NCBI RefSeq assembly: GCF_921293095.1
Contig: NC_060259.1
Span: 5,146,001-5,210,000 of the forward strand
Length of the DNA stretch: 64,000 nucleotides
DNA from: Ischnura elegans
Lineage: Eukaryota; Arthropoda; Insecta; Odonata; Coenagrionidae
Direction: 5' to 3'
The notes under the pieces are model-generated. The model was not told where the DNA came from, did not search any database, and saw nothing but the letters and a program-made list of their open reading frames with translations. Of this stretch, positions 24,337 through 35,949 are shown in pieces. Within the stretch, counting starts at the first letter, position 1. Each line of letters starts with the position of its first letter. Both the position numbers and the translations under genes were made by a program.

Positions 24337-24885
24337 TACGAACCCTGCCGCGCGATCGAAAAATCAATGTGATTTCCGGCGACGCAAACTTATTTCAAAG
24401 AAAACTGCATGAAGACCTCAAGAAATCTTCAAAGAATGCTCTCATATAAGTTACTCTACGCGACCTTGCCGAAAACCTATTTGAAACTCTACCTAAATGT
24501 AAAACTTCGTCGAAAAACAGTATCCGCCATTTTGTTACTGCACGGTAAGAATTTATGGACTGTATTCTTTAAGATTACGGAAAAATAAAGAAAAAACACC
24601 ATGCCAACAGATTATGTGGTTTTTTATTCGGCAAGAATCCACCCATAACTTCACCATCCACTTACTTTGGAAGATTTTCAGTGAAAATTGAGGACGGGCG
24701 TTTTTATGGAAATTTGCTTACGTTTGAGCCTCTGTATCTCAGAAACGGGTAGAATCAATGTCAAATGAAGTACATATCAATAAATTTCAATCATTTTTGA
24801 GTATACCTGCGAAGTTTCAAGTTTATAACTCAAAAAAAGCCATTTTGTAATTTTGTCCGGCTTTTTCCGATTTCCGCCCACTGTG
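24337..24885 (-). repeat. Transib right terminal inverted repeat
   Basis: Reverse-complement copy of the left repeat, same length. Just inside it, TATCGCTCAG and CACCGTTTTTATGTTT (24308-24337) repeat in direct orientation the sequence at 22121-22150, which lies inside the left half. This indicates an internal rearrangement. Confidence 0.88.
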
Positions 24886-25012
24886 CGGCGCCTCCTTCCT
24901 TTCTCCTTCTTGTCCTCCCCCTTCTGGGTGCAGAGGTAGAAAGCTCGCGCTTACAGACCCTGCCCCCGGGAGTGTATCCTGGCGAGCACGCCCTAGGGTT
25001 TCTTTCCAGTTG

Positions 25013-25490
25013 TCCGGTGGTGAGGTATAATGAGTTTTTCATTTCCCCTTGTATTTGAGTCGTGCACTCTACTAAGTGTTTGAAATTTGTTTCTGAGGTA
25101 TGGTGGGTTATTTGTCAGTAAAATTTAATAGAGAAGACCAAGGATATGCAGTTGGCGTTGTGAACTAGATTTTAACCAGTTGAGATTGTTGATATGATTG
25201 GTGGTATGATCTGATATTTGTAAATTGAATACGAACCTAATGCAGGTGTTGAAGGAGCGGTGAAGTTTATTCGACAGCACCTGAGATATGTCTTGAAAGG
25301 CAACATCGGCATAGTCAAAATGAGGAAGTATTAAATTCGAAATTAATTGCTTCTTTAAGGAGAGAGGAATAATGTTTCTGAAACGAATTATTCGAAATAA
25401 TGATTTATTCACTCTTTTCATATCTTAGTTATATGAGATGATCAAGACAGACTTTCATCAATGATCAATCCTAGATTAATAACTTCGTCT
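25013..25490 (-). pseudogene. LINE relic upstream of the split (jockey/CR1-like RT)
   Basis: The minus-strand frame 25125-25421 reads KRVNKSLFRIIRFRN, LISNLILPHFDYADVAF and LHRSFNTCIRFVFNL. This is the post-catalytic region of a jockey/I-type reverse transcriptase. Upstream to about 25490, NLGLIIDES and HITKI remain with nonsense codons. Downstream after a frameshift come NNPPYLRNKFQTLSRVH and IIPHHRT, where the insert breaks it. The C-terminal tip is at 21140-21319. Confidence 0.75.
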
Positions 25491-25888
25491 AAGTACTAGG
25501 AGAATCAGAGATGGGCAGTTGCGGTAATTGATCCCTGTCGATTGACTTGAGTATTATAGGATATCCAATTATACCAAGATATAGAGGCTAGCTGTGATAT
25601 AAGCGAGTTTACTTGTTGAATAAGCATGAGCCGTCTACTGGGGCTCCGATCCGTGGGAAGCTTCTATTACATCGAGAACGGCCCATTGTAAGCAGTGGAA
25701 GTACGACCTCACTGCGGGGCGTAGCCCGAGTTTTCGGACTAGCCCTAGCCGGTCGACTGTCCCAGTCCGTCGCTGCGGAAGGAATCAAATTGCGGGCTCC
25801 CTATATATTTGGGAGAGCAAGAAGATCTGGGGCCTTTTTTGGGATTCGTCCGTTGTGGCATGTTGTGCCCTCTCACCTCAACGCCGCT
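25491..25888. other. Unassigned DNA left of element E
   Basis: It includes a moderately GC-rich part with an open frame (25613-25900) and a TATATAT motif near 25803. Neither matches anything I know. An old LTR is possible but not supported. Confidence 0.3.
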
Positions 25889-27329
25889 CCTGGGGCCTAA
25901 GTCCGTAACTTGAATTCTCCTTTCTCCGGAGAAAGTGTTTTCTACCGTAGTTTTCTCTCGACTGTTGTCCGTAACTTGGCGGAGAAAACATCAGTTCCTG
26001 ACCGCTACCGGAGAAAACTCTAATTCTCGGTATCGGATAGGAACGGCAGGTAGGTATGAAAAATATTGAATCCGAAGCCGGTGATTGCGTGAAGAGCCAA
26101 TAAAAATGCTTGTTTAAAATAATATACGAGCGGGAAAGCAAACGATTCTCACTTGTAGTAAGGGCTACTCATTCATCATTAAAGTTAAACTTTAAAATAA
26201 AAGAAATTGATGGATCGAAATTATAATTGGTAGTGGATAAATCGATTTAAATCCATCGCAGATATATTTGTTCATTATTACAAACAAAAGACCATTGAGA
26301 AAGGATTGACTAATGCGTAATACCAATGCATTTGTATGTTTTAGATGCAGGTATTCTTGGCCGCTGCATTCACTGACGATATATATTGCATATATTTTGC
26401 ACTTCGGATGCTTACTTCCATTGGTGAATGCGTAATGAATATGGAAAAACATAATTAGCAACGTCAGCATTAGATGCATTTATACTCGAAAAGCTAAAAT
26501 ACATAATATTGGAGTGGAAAAGGGAGATTGAAAAATTTTACTACGCAGAAAAGAATCGTAAAGAAAATAACGTTACGGTAAATGTATGAATGGTACACAT
26601 TTATTACATTGCAAATACCTACGTACGAGCAATTAGTAACATATGTTTGCAAACTCCCAAAATGTTGTAGTTAAGGAAACACAAAAACCTGCCTCGCTAC
26701 ATTTAAAATTATCAAATACTGATAGTGTAGAAGAGCGAAAACATGGGAAAATAGTTATCTAGAGGAATTTATACATAAAAAACAAAGCAAAATTACCCTT
26801 ACTTGTACATATTTATTGCTCATCATATCACATATAGCACTACAACGCACATTTCTCCTGCAGTCTTTTTGATACTTATAATCAGTATATTCCGAATCAA
26901 CTGTTTCAATGAAAAACAATAAATATAAAACACTATTATGTACCCACACAGCACATCGTTGCCAGAGGACGTCCGCTGCGCGTCCGTCGCGTCCTCTCAG
27001 TGTCCGCGGATTTTCAGGACAGCCAGAGGACATCCGCCGGCTGTCCTGGCCATCCGTCCGCACACTGTCCTATCTTGGATGTCCAGCGGACGTCCAGCTA
27101 GTGTCCCATTATGCAGGGTTTCGGAGTTTTGGTTTCCTCTTAAAACACTCACCTCCTCAAGGAGGAACTCCGAGAGAAAGTCTCGAGATCCTCCTCCGAG
27201 TAGGGAGTATAGGAGAAGGGAGAAAGAAAAAAAACTCTCTCTCGTTTCTGAAGCCAGAATATTTCCTCCCGATCGAGGAAGAGGAAATTTTTCGTGGAGG
27301 AAGAGTTATTTTGAGGATTATTTTAGGTA

Positions 27330-28070
27330 ACCAAGTGTAATCCTCTTGTTGGAGTGTGGACTCTGGGAGGAAATTATAAACTATTTAACGAAAAAAAAAA
27401 TTGACATTTTTACCGCTTCTATAGTTTAAGAACAACAAATGTACGCTATTTTTAAGTTTTACATTGTTTATAACAATTAATTAAGTTTAAACAAAGTTAG
27501 CAACAATTTAAGTAACATTTACGAGCGTTAAAAATTTCTACATGCCTTACGGGTTAAACAACAACAATTGAACGAACTTATGACTCTCTACATTATTTAT
27601 AACAATTTTTAAAGTTTTAACAAATTTAGCAACAATTTTAGCAATTTTCAAAAAATTAAAAATTTCCGCATGTTGTACGGTTGAGAAGCGTTGGATGAAC
27701 AATAAACCCGTACTCTTTCATTATTATAAAAATTACTTAAATTTAGCAACTTTTACAAAAATTAACAACAGGAATAATGGAATTTATCGATTTTTACTGA
27801 AATTTTATATTATGTACCAATGTCCTGCCGACGTCGCGTAGCCGTCTCGGGGACATTCCATTCCTGCAGGTTAAATGAACTCTTTCAACTTATTGATTAA
27901 TTAATATTTACTCTCTAGGGATTAAAAAATCTCAGAGGCGATTGATTGGAAAGTATTTTAATGAAACATAACGCTTTAAATTAATTTTAATTTTTAATGG
28001 TAAGAATTCTCCTAAAATTATCACGGCATCGATGGCCTCATTCCCAGATTAGACATTGTAATTGTCCAAT
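27330..28070. other. AT-rich part of element F
   Basis: Repeated AACAATTTAAGT- and AAATTTAGCAA-like phrases suggest degenerate short repeats. No gene is seen. Confidence 0.35.
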
Positions 28071-28822
28071 TTAAGGATAGGCAATAGAAGGTAAGTACTG
28101 CCGTACCTTTACTTTATATTGAAATTCTAGATTTTTTGGTGGCGAACGAATTTTGAATCTACCGCTACTCCGCGATACAGATTCTCCCATGGTTCTCCAC
28201 ATTCCTCCGTTCCTCCTTTCCAACAGAGGAACCGGAATGGAACACCGGAGACAGCATGGTGGTTTGGCGGTTACAAAGATGCAGCTACATGTATTCCAAG
28301 TAAGTTTGATGTGACATCCAAATAATTTTTTCTTGGCGTTCACTGTCGGCAGTATAGTGTTTCCGCATGCTCCTTATATTTCTTATAACTCAGCCTGTAA
28401 CATCTCGAGGAAAAATATGGCTCTGCTTGGAACAACATGACCGTCTCGGTAAAACCGTTACTTGGCAACTAAAGGTAGCGTCTTTTTCCGTTGTTCATGG
28501 TGAAATTTTCGCTTTTGTTCCTTGTTTACATGATATAATTTAAAGTGGAAGTTCTTGTACTATAGTCTCTGTACGCGAGAACGTATAGGAAATAATGTAA
28601 GTGCTAGCGTATAAAATAGAACCTGTTGTTTTGATAACGTAGGCTACGGCTGAATTTGTTGTCCGAACGGTCCGTTTGGTTCCGTTCCTAAATCAAATCA
28701 AGTAGGGTTCTTGGCAATAAATATAACTAGGAATTGACCCACATCTCGTGATATTAAAATATATATATAACTAGGAATTGTGCTTACGTGTAACCGGGGG
28801 ATTTTGCAACACGCATATATGA

Positions 28823-29070
28823 TTAATAGGTTTCACGTAAATTATTAATTCTTTGAAATCGGAGTACACCGTGTGATTTCTTTTGATATGTATATTCACG
28901 CACGCATCGAAAAAGAACATTAATGTTATGATAGGATGTTAGAGCGTAGGTTTCCGCGGCGATGGTTTGATCTCTGCATTTCTCCAGGGTTTTCTTCCGC
29001 GTCAGATTGTTGGTTGACAACAGTTTCGCTGGCTATCCTGCCAGCGTCTTCAGGTCGAAGGGTTATGATA
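28823..29070 (-). mobile_element. PLE terminal (pseudo-LTR) fragment
   Basis: Minus-strand sequence with ACGCGGAAGAAAACCCTGG and GAGATCAAACCATCGCCGCG, the style of arthropod Penelope-like element termini. It carries a hammerhead-like core at its 5' side. No PLE reverse transcriptase is adjacent. Confidence 0.5.
29016..29053 (-). ncRNA. Hammerhead-ribozyme-like motif in the PLE fragment
   Basis: On the minus strand: CTGAAGA (29053-29047), a hairpin with arms GCTGGC and GCCAGC around AGGATA, GAAA (29027-29024), five bases, then GTC (29018-29016). Same layout as the 7.3-kb motifs, again with one spare nucleotide before stem II and a two-base-pair stem III. PLE hammerheads are established; this instance is inferred. 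Confidence 0.42.
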
Positions 29071-29750
29071 GGATATGGCGATTAAGGTTATGATAGGATA
29101 ACCACCAATGTTTAGCCTTTTTACAAAAAGTTTTTATACTCTTTATCTGTTTGATGGAACTAGGTTAATAATTAAAGATTTTAGGTCCTAAATAAATAAA
29201 TGATCCATTATGTCAGTAAAGATAAGGCTTAGGGATTAAAAAATTACAATGCCGACGTAACTTTTATAGCGTTTAATATATTTTTTCTGCCCAACTTTGC
29301 TAACCTACTAAATTATAAACTAATTTAACTACAAACTAAGTAACTGTGCTATTAGTCATCCATGCATTTAATTTAGTGGAAACTATAGGACGACTGTAAG
29401 AAACTTGGGATGAATCTAAACAAGGTCTAATTATAAGTGATATATTGTGTAAACAAACCTTACGGCTATGTTACATGGTTCATTTATTTGCTCAAACTGC
29501 TGCATGAAATCTTATACCCAGAAAATAGAACTTGTGCATCTTTTCGTACAGCCATCGGTACACATTTTGGTGTAGAGTATCGTGAACCTGATATATTTAC
29601 CTGGAGGCATTTACTGACTATAGCTTTCATGTAGTGGAGTTGAATAAAAACACCTTATCTGTATTTTATTTAGTTCCTATTTCTATTTATAAGTTTGTAT
29701 GTCTCTCTTCTTATAATTGTCTGTATACTTATTTGTCTTCATTCTTTACA

Positions 29751-29851
29751 GATGTTGCTCTGAACCAGGACGATACAGCCACCAATTCTAGTGTGGAAGT
29801 TACAGTGAAGAGTTGGCTGGAACATGCTAAAGCAAGGCATGAGAGAGAGGT
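29751..29851 (+). CDS. Exon-like segment 1 in element F
   Basis: After a TTCTTTACAG acceptor the sequence reads VALNQDDTATNSS, then SVEVTVKSWLEHAKARHERE, and meets GTGTAAGT. The VEV..W L.HAK.R pattern recurs in segment 2 at 31.2 kb, so the two are duplicated exons. I do not recognise the protein. It may be an element-encoded gene or captured host exons. Confidence 0.4.
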
Positions 29852-29855
29852 GTAA

Positions 29856-31200
29856 GTATTCGTTTGATTATTAAATAGGTTTGGGCAAGGAGGAATAATT
29901 TTGGTCTGGATACTTTTTTCGCAAGTTGCTCCTGTTAAGGGAGCTCATATAAAGTAAATTTAAATAATTATTGAACATCTTGTAATACAAGGTTCACCCT
30001 TCCATGCTAAAGGTAGAGAAAATAGTATTGTTATGTATTATTTTCAGATGTAGATTCCACTACCAAGTAATTCAAACATTTGAAAACAATTTTTGTTCTG
30101 CATATGGGAGGTATAATTACCAAAAAAATGGTTGAAAAGGATCTCATGCTCTATAAAAGTTCGATGTATAACACCTGTAGAACTTAAGAATGGGATAACT
30201 TATTCAACAGGGATGGTAGTTGCACAGTACTACAGAAGCTACTATTTTCTAGTAGCTCTAGCTAACTAAGATGTTTTGAAGTAGGTGTTGTTGTAGGAGC
30301 TATAGAAATTTCAGTAGCTCACAGCAGGCTTTAGCTGCTATTCACCTGTTATGTCTCTGTCGAAATGTGAATATTGCCAGTGAGCTAGGTTTTCACTTTT
30401 GCCTCGATACCAGACTACATTAGAAGATCTATTTTAATTATTAAGATTGGAAGAATTCGGAGATCTAAATCATGGAATGGCCTTAACTACAGCAAGTTTT
30501 TGCTAGTTTTTCAAAGTTTCTATTTTTTTAAGTTGCATCTCGGCCAATGCAGCTAAGTGGTTTGTGTGCCAAATCAGTGTGGCTGTTTTCACACTAATCC
30601 CAAGAGATCTAGTCCACTTAAACTTCCTCCTTTAAATTTTCTAGTTTCCTTTACTCCTATATCATATTCAGCTCCTCTGCATTAGTCTTCCTTAGCTCCA
30701 GCTTATGTAACACAATTCACTCTAGTGTAGTCATAATCTTCAAGCAGAGACCAATTGTTCAGAAATATTATCCTCCATTTGAATGCTTTTTCCAATATCT
30801 TTTTCGAGACCTCTACTTAGCTGTCTGGCAAGGATGGATCAAAGAATTTTTTTCTAGATGGTGCACCAGGGTCTAACAGGCAAACAGTCTTCTCATATTT
30901 GGGATTAAAATCTAGTTCAACAATTGTTCTATGAAAAATGTTCTTAATCATAATGTATACATTACTAACATATTAATATTTTTACTCAAAATCTTTTCTT
31001 ATTTAAGAACAAGAAAAAGTTAAAGAAAAGTTTGTAAAATGTATTCAGCCTCTAATGGACAGGCTTCCTAATTTTGAAACCTTAAGAATGTTAAACACGT
31101 GACTAATAAGACTATAGCGTCCTGTCTTATGTAATCTGCTTGTTACGTACAAGATACAATTTCTTGCTACAATGAAATGTTTATATACTTCATTATTACA
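29856..31200. other. Interior of element F between the exon-like segments
   Basis: Intron-like AT-rich sequence. No ORF or RNA that I can support. Confidence 0.35.
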
Positions 31201-31304
31201 GGAGCAGTGCAGGAGAGCATGACCGCTGAAAAAGATGTGGAGGTTGCCATCCAAAACTGGCTAAGGCACGCCAAGGAGCGGTTGCAGGGGAAGAAGAAAA
31301 TTTA
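31201..31304 (+). CDS. Exon-like segment 2 in element F, with stop and poly-A signal
   Basis: After TTCATTATTACAG it reads AVQESMTAEKDVEVAIQNWL, then RHAKERLQGKKKI and stops at TAA (31302-31304). AATAAA follows near 31350, so this looks like a terminal exon. It is related to segment 1, but the donor phase of segment 1 does not fit the acceptor phase here, so another exon or damage must lie between. Confidence 0.4.
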
Positions 31305-31626
31305 ATAATTTGTATGTAGTTTCTTGCATTGTATTATTTTAAGAAGCCAAATAAATATTGTGCATGGAATTGATGCCTTATTTATTTAAATTCTTGTCTG
31401 GACCTATTATTTATTTGTATCGAACAAAATGCAATCCTAACCTAAACGTGTCCTCAAGGTGTCCAGAGCGGACAATTTCAGGTCGTCCATAGGCCACCTT
31501 TTTTACTGACATGCGGACTTGCAGCGGACATCATTTTGTATGAATTCGGCTGTCCGTAGGATGTCCATAGGCCACTTGGCGGACAATCACCGGATGTCCG
31601 AAAGGTGTCCGTGTGCTGTGTGGGTA

Positions 31627-32678
31627 ACACTAATAAAACATGATAATCGGTTTTCCAATTACTTTGCACACACTAAAAGAATATGCACCCCTTGAAGTTC
31701 GAAAGGATTCTTCACACCTCACTTCCTACTCATCACTAAGGACTTAGAATCATATTACGTTATTTCACATTAACATTGCGAAGACAATTAAATGAATAGG
31801 CTGAAACAAATTGCTAAACCAGTTATTGTAACACCAACAAACTTCGAATTTCAGTATCACTCTTACCGTAACCAAGACATGACGATATGACCAAAACAAA
31901 AACAAACAACAACGCACCTAAATGCGTAAAATGTAAACACTGCCAAAACCTCACAATCTCACAACGAATTGGTAATAGATGCAATACGTAATAAAATCAA
32001 ACAGAACTTAGAAGCGAACAAACGAATGAACATTAACAGGCGTTCGATGTATCCCTAAAGTACAACTAGTTCAAATATGAAACATATCCCCTTCGCAATA
32101 GTTAGATACCTTTCATCGAAATGTATACGGTTGATTCGTAGACTAAGTTATATACGTACGAAATAATTTCGTCGAAGATGTTACATTCACAACACACTTC
32201 ACTCTTTACTTCATCGTCTATATGCAATCAATTCACTAAGGGGTACACTAAGGACACAAATTTTGTTCACTTATACTAGAGGCACAATGAAAGTTCACGG
32301 GACGTAGTTTCCTTGCAAATGCAGCCATACAAAACTTTCCATTCCTGTCACTAATTACACTACATGCGTTGCCTGCCTAACTTGAAGAATGCATTTTCGT
32401 GTCATATTTTGGCACAAATACGTAAAAAATACATATGAGAATACAAATAGAACCGCAGTTCGATCGCCCACAACGGTCCGCCATTACTGTTTTTCTTGTT
32501 TTCTCCCAGAGAGAAAATGAGTCGCCGAGTCTGGGGCGGGTGACTCCGAAGCACCCGTCCAGGGTGCGTCAGTTTCTCCAAATCGCGTTACAGACTTCAG
32601 TCGGGAGAAAGATACTCTCCAGGAGAAACTCTTTCTCCGTTACTGGGAGAAAGTGTTCTCCGTTACCGGGAGAAACGA
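31627..32678. other. Right arm of element E
   Basis: Unique AT-rich sequence, then (32490-32678) the E subterminal array with repeated GGGAGAAAG and CTCCGTTAC motifs. No gene. Confidence 0.5.
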
Positions 32679-33300
32679 CCCAGATAACACGGCATTTGTA
32701 TTACATCTGTATTACATCAATAATACACAAAAAATACGTGACCAAATACATATGTATAAGATGGAATACGATCGTATTACATCGGTATATTTCACGTAAA
32801 AGTGGTTCAAAAGTCCCTATGGATGTATGTATACGTACGTATTACAAATTGGAAATCTGAATACCCATACATGAATTATACATATGTATACAATGGAATA
32901 CAATCGTATTACGTCTGTATATTTCACGTTAAAGTGGCTCAAAAGTCCCTCAGGATGTATGTATACATGCGTATTACAGATTGGAAATCTGAATATCCTT
33001 ACATGTAATATACATATGTATCTGCAGGCCCTCGTACACGAATTATACATATTGATTTTCTGACCCACATCCACTTAATATCAATATGGATCAAACGGAT
33101 GAATAAGGAAACCAGAACATACAGATAATAAAACATTTATTCAAAGAGAAAAATAAAATAATACACACAAATAACATGTGTGGCCATGAATATTGCTAAC
33201 AAGCATCAAGGGCCAGCAAACAGTAGGTGAAACTTAGTTAAAACAAATGGCACAAAGATAAATCAAGTACAAACAATGGTTTGAGTTGGAAAATAGAAAA

Positions 33301-34094
33301 AAATGTTAGCACGGAACAAGCGTTGTAACCCATTGCACAAGAAGAAACCTGAATTCAGGAAACCAACTCTGCACAATTAGCCACTTTCTGAAAGGAGAAA
33401 AAAGAAGTCAAGTTTAAAAGTCATGCAAAAATATATATCTTTTTGTAAGATCTGAATAGGAGCTCAAGGCCTTTCAATTTTTTTTTTCAATTCATATAGG
33501 CAGTCAGTATTCTGTGAAGTCTGTAATTTTAGTACTAATTCTGTATTCTGAATGCAAATGAAAGTTTGGCTTCTCTGCTAGATTCCAGACATAAGTTTTA
33601 AATCTTTTCATTTACCAATTATGTCGAGGTCCCAGCTAGCACAGATTTGACCTTGTCCTTTAAGAAATCAGATATTTTGGGGATATGCTTTCATTTTACA
33701 AAATTAATAGCCTTTCTCTTAAGAAGAAAGAGAAATATGAGAAAAGATCATATGACTACTTTTAAATATAAATTAACTAGGAAAACGTGAATCCATTGGT
33801 ATGCTTATTTAGTACATGATACTAATATATTAGTACCATGATTTAGTAGCGGATGACTCACACAGAAAAAATATAAACTTGTGATATCAAATTTTCAAAC
33901 AAATAAATTTCATACATAACCGATAATTTCAGGCTTAACTTTAAGAAGCCTCTCCATTATGGTTTTAAAAAATTTTTCCCTCAAAGCTTACCTCGGTATT
34001 AATAATTCCACCTGGTCCTCTGGCTTTGCTTCGTCGTTTTTTTCCGTAATCCATTCTCCTCTTGTCCAGGCCAAGCTATTTACATCGTCGCCTG
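33301..34094 (-). pseudogene. Exon-like cargo in K copy 3
   Basis: Read on the minus strand, an exon-like block runs from 34094 (after an AG) to 33992 (ATACCGAG before GTAAGC). A final block begins near 33388 and reaches a stop near 33301. These borders coincide with those in copies 1 and 2, the main reason to regard them as real splice signals. Confidence 0.35.
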
Positions 34095-35949
34095 CTGGGT
34101 ACGCGCGAAAGAGCATGAAAAGAAAATATAATTAATTAATTAATTTGGCCCGTACGCACCTTTTTCTTACATACACATTTCTGACAAACTTTCGCATGAA
34201 AATTACGTATTTATCTTGTGTTAATAATAATGACGAAATGCACCTTGATTGACTGCATTTCAAGATGAAAGAAATATTACATTTTGCTTTAAGGGAACCG
34301 ATATTACACGACCAATACTTCTTGTTCGTTAAATAATTAGAAGTAGAGGGCAAAACCGCTCGGAACCTCGAGGAATCTATTAGTGACAAGGCTACGCTGA
34401 TAAGTCTACGGTCAAAGATGTTATGACTGAAGCATATATGCTATCCTATAGGATAACTAGGAATGCAAGAACTACAATACAGTAGGTTGTGGTAATAAAC
34501 AGCGATAAAACAACTTACACGTGAACGAAAACATTCCTTTAAACAATTTTTTCTGCTCTTAATTAAGAGAAGAAAAAATGTAACTTCAGCCGCGAAGCAC
34601 GGAATTACTATATACGACGCATAATCTATTAATTTATACGTACAAGATTGACATTACTATGTTTTACCATATAACTTCAATGGACACCAGTCTCCTCGAT
34701 ACATAACTCAACAAAAAAGGAAAACAATAGCCAAACATAAACAAAATAATTACCTCTATTGGCGCAATGTGGTCAACACATTGCGCCAATAGTTGTATCC
34801 AAATATACTCAAATAACATAATTAATGTAGTCTATGTAGGCGTACAATACAATAAAAGATAAATCATACCTTACCTTAATAATCCAGTGACAGGAAACTG
34901 CTGGAGCCTGCTTGCACGAATCGCAATAACGTGTGGGATTGAAGCACATTTCCAGCAAAAGATAGCTTCGGGTTGAGCACACCATCCACACGCACCGGTT
35001 ATCGAGGATTAAAACACTATGTCAATTCTTCCAATAAGTATAATAATACAAACAAATATAAAATTAACCATACATCAGAAGCTAGTTAATAACGGATTTC
35101 CTTTTGGTTATTAGAGTAGATGCCGGAGTTCCTCCAACAGCACGTCCTCGTAGTCTCGAACGAAATGCCGAGGTTTACTGTCAACGAGATTATAACTGCA
35201 TCACTCCCACGCTCCCACTCACTTCCCTAGCGACAGTGAGCCGCGGAATTGAGAATTTAATTTTTTGTCTAAACAGTTACATTAAAATATTGTTTAAAAA
35301 ATTAAACTTCGCTTTTACTTTTGATCTGTGCAAGTACTATGTTTTGTATTTTTCATGTATTGTGAACCATTTTTCCATGTGTATATTTCGCGGATAGAAA
35401 CTGAATTTTACATATGTAATACGTCTGTATTTCGCGTGCATTTACAAATTAACATAAATAGCCGCCATCTTTACTACCCTTGCTCACATCGACTAGTATA
35501 TGATTTATTTTTAAGCTTTCTGGGTATAAATTCGAATGGATGAATGATCATTAAAATAGGGAAATCTGGCGTTTGCTGTGAACATATTATTCCTGGAAAA
35601 AATGTTTATGAACATTTCGCAAGACGCCACGAAAATCTACCTCCCAAGTATTACATGAAATATACATAATGTATATTTTGTGTATTTTTTACCACATTTA
35701 CATGTGTATTTCCTCTGTATTCATACATATGCAAAAGTGGTACGTGTTACACGATAAATACATTTGTATTTTTGTGTATTTTTGACCACATTTACATAAG
35801 TATCCAAATTTCAAAAATACACAAAAAATACAAATGTATTTATCGTGTAACAAGTGCCACTTTTACATATGTATGAATACAAAGGAAATACATTCAATAA
35901 TACATATGTACTACCATAGAGTAAGTATATATAGAGAGCTCACCACACG

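Larger units (their letters stand above)
21511..24885 (+). mobile_element. Transib DNA transposon, 3,375 bp, defective
   Basis: Both ends begin with the heptamer CACAGTG, identical to the consensus RSS heptamer used by RAG1, and are flanked by a 5-bp GC-rich duplication CGGCG at 21506-21510 and 24886-24890. CACWRTG ends and 5-bp GC-rich duplications define Transib. The terminal inverted repeats are unusually long: 21511-22059 and 24337-24885, 549 bp each and essentially identical by eye. The interior holds a decayed transposase matching the Transib/RAG1 family. The C-terminal half of the transposase is gone. Confidence 0.9.
21320..25012. mobile_element. Short retroposon-like insert (hosting Transib)
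   Basis: The LINE sequence TGTCCGGTGGTGAGG is duplicated at about 21305-21319 and 25015-25029, bracketing this segment. Without the nested Transib it is about 320 bp (21320-21510 plus 24891-25012), moderately GC-rich, without a long ORF. A duplication of about 15 bp suggests target-primed retroposition, for example a SINE, but I found no clear Pol III boxes. Confidence 0.45.
26943..31624. mobile_element. Element F: 4.7-kb DNA transposon inside E
   Basis: The ends are inverted repeats CCCACACAGCACA at 26943 and 31624, next to TA at 26941-26942 and 31625-31626. Both subterminal zones (26960-27110 and 31445-31615) repeat GTCCG, GGATGTCC and GGACATCC motifs, as transposase-binding arrays often do. 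The inside holds two related exon-like segments and a PLE terminal fragment. TA duplications fit Tc1-mariner or ISL2EU-like elements, but no DDE domain is recognised. Confidence 0.55.

Noticed and set aside
26910..27340. Two overlapping plus-strand ORFs of 130-143 codons
   Set aside because: They cross the terminal and subterminal repeats of element F, rich in GTCCG/GGACA motifs. The frames are by-products of repeat composition, with no domain.
32679..32690. K as a piggyBac relative because of its CCC start
   Set aside because: None of the three copies is flanked by TTAA and no piggyBac-like coding is present.
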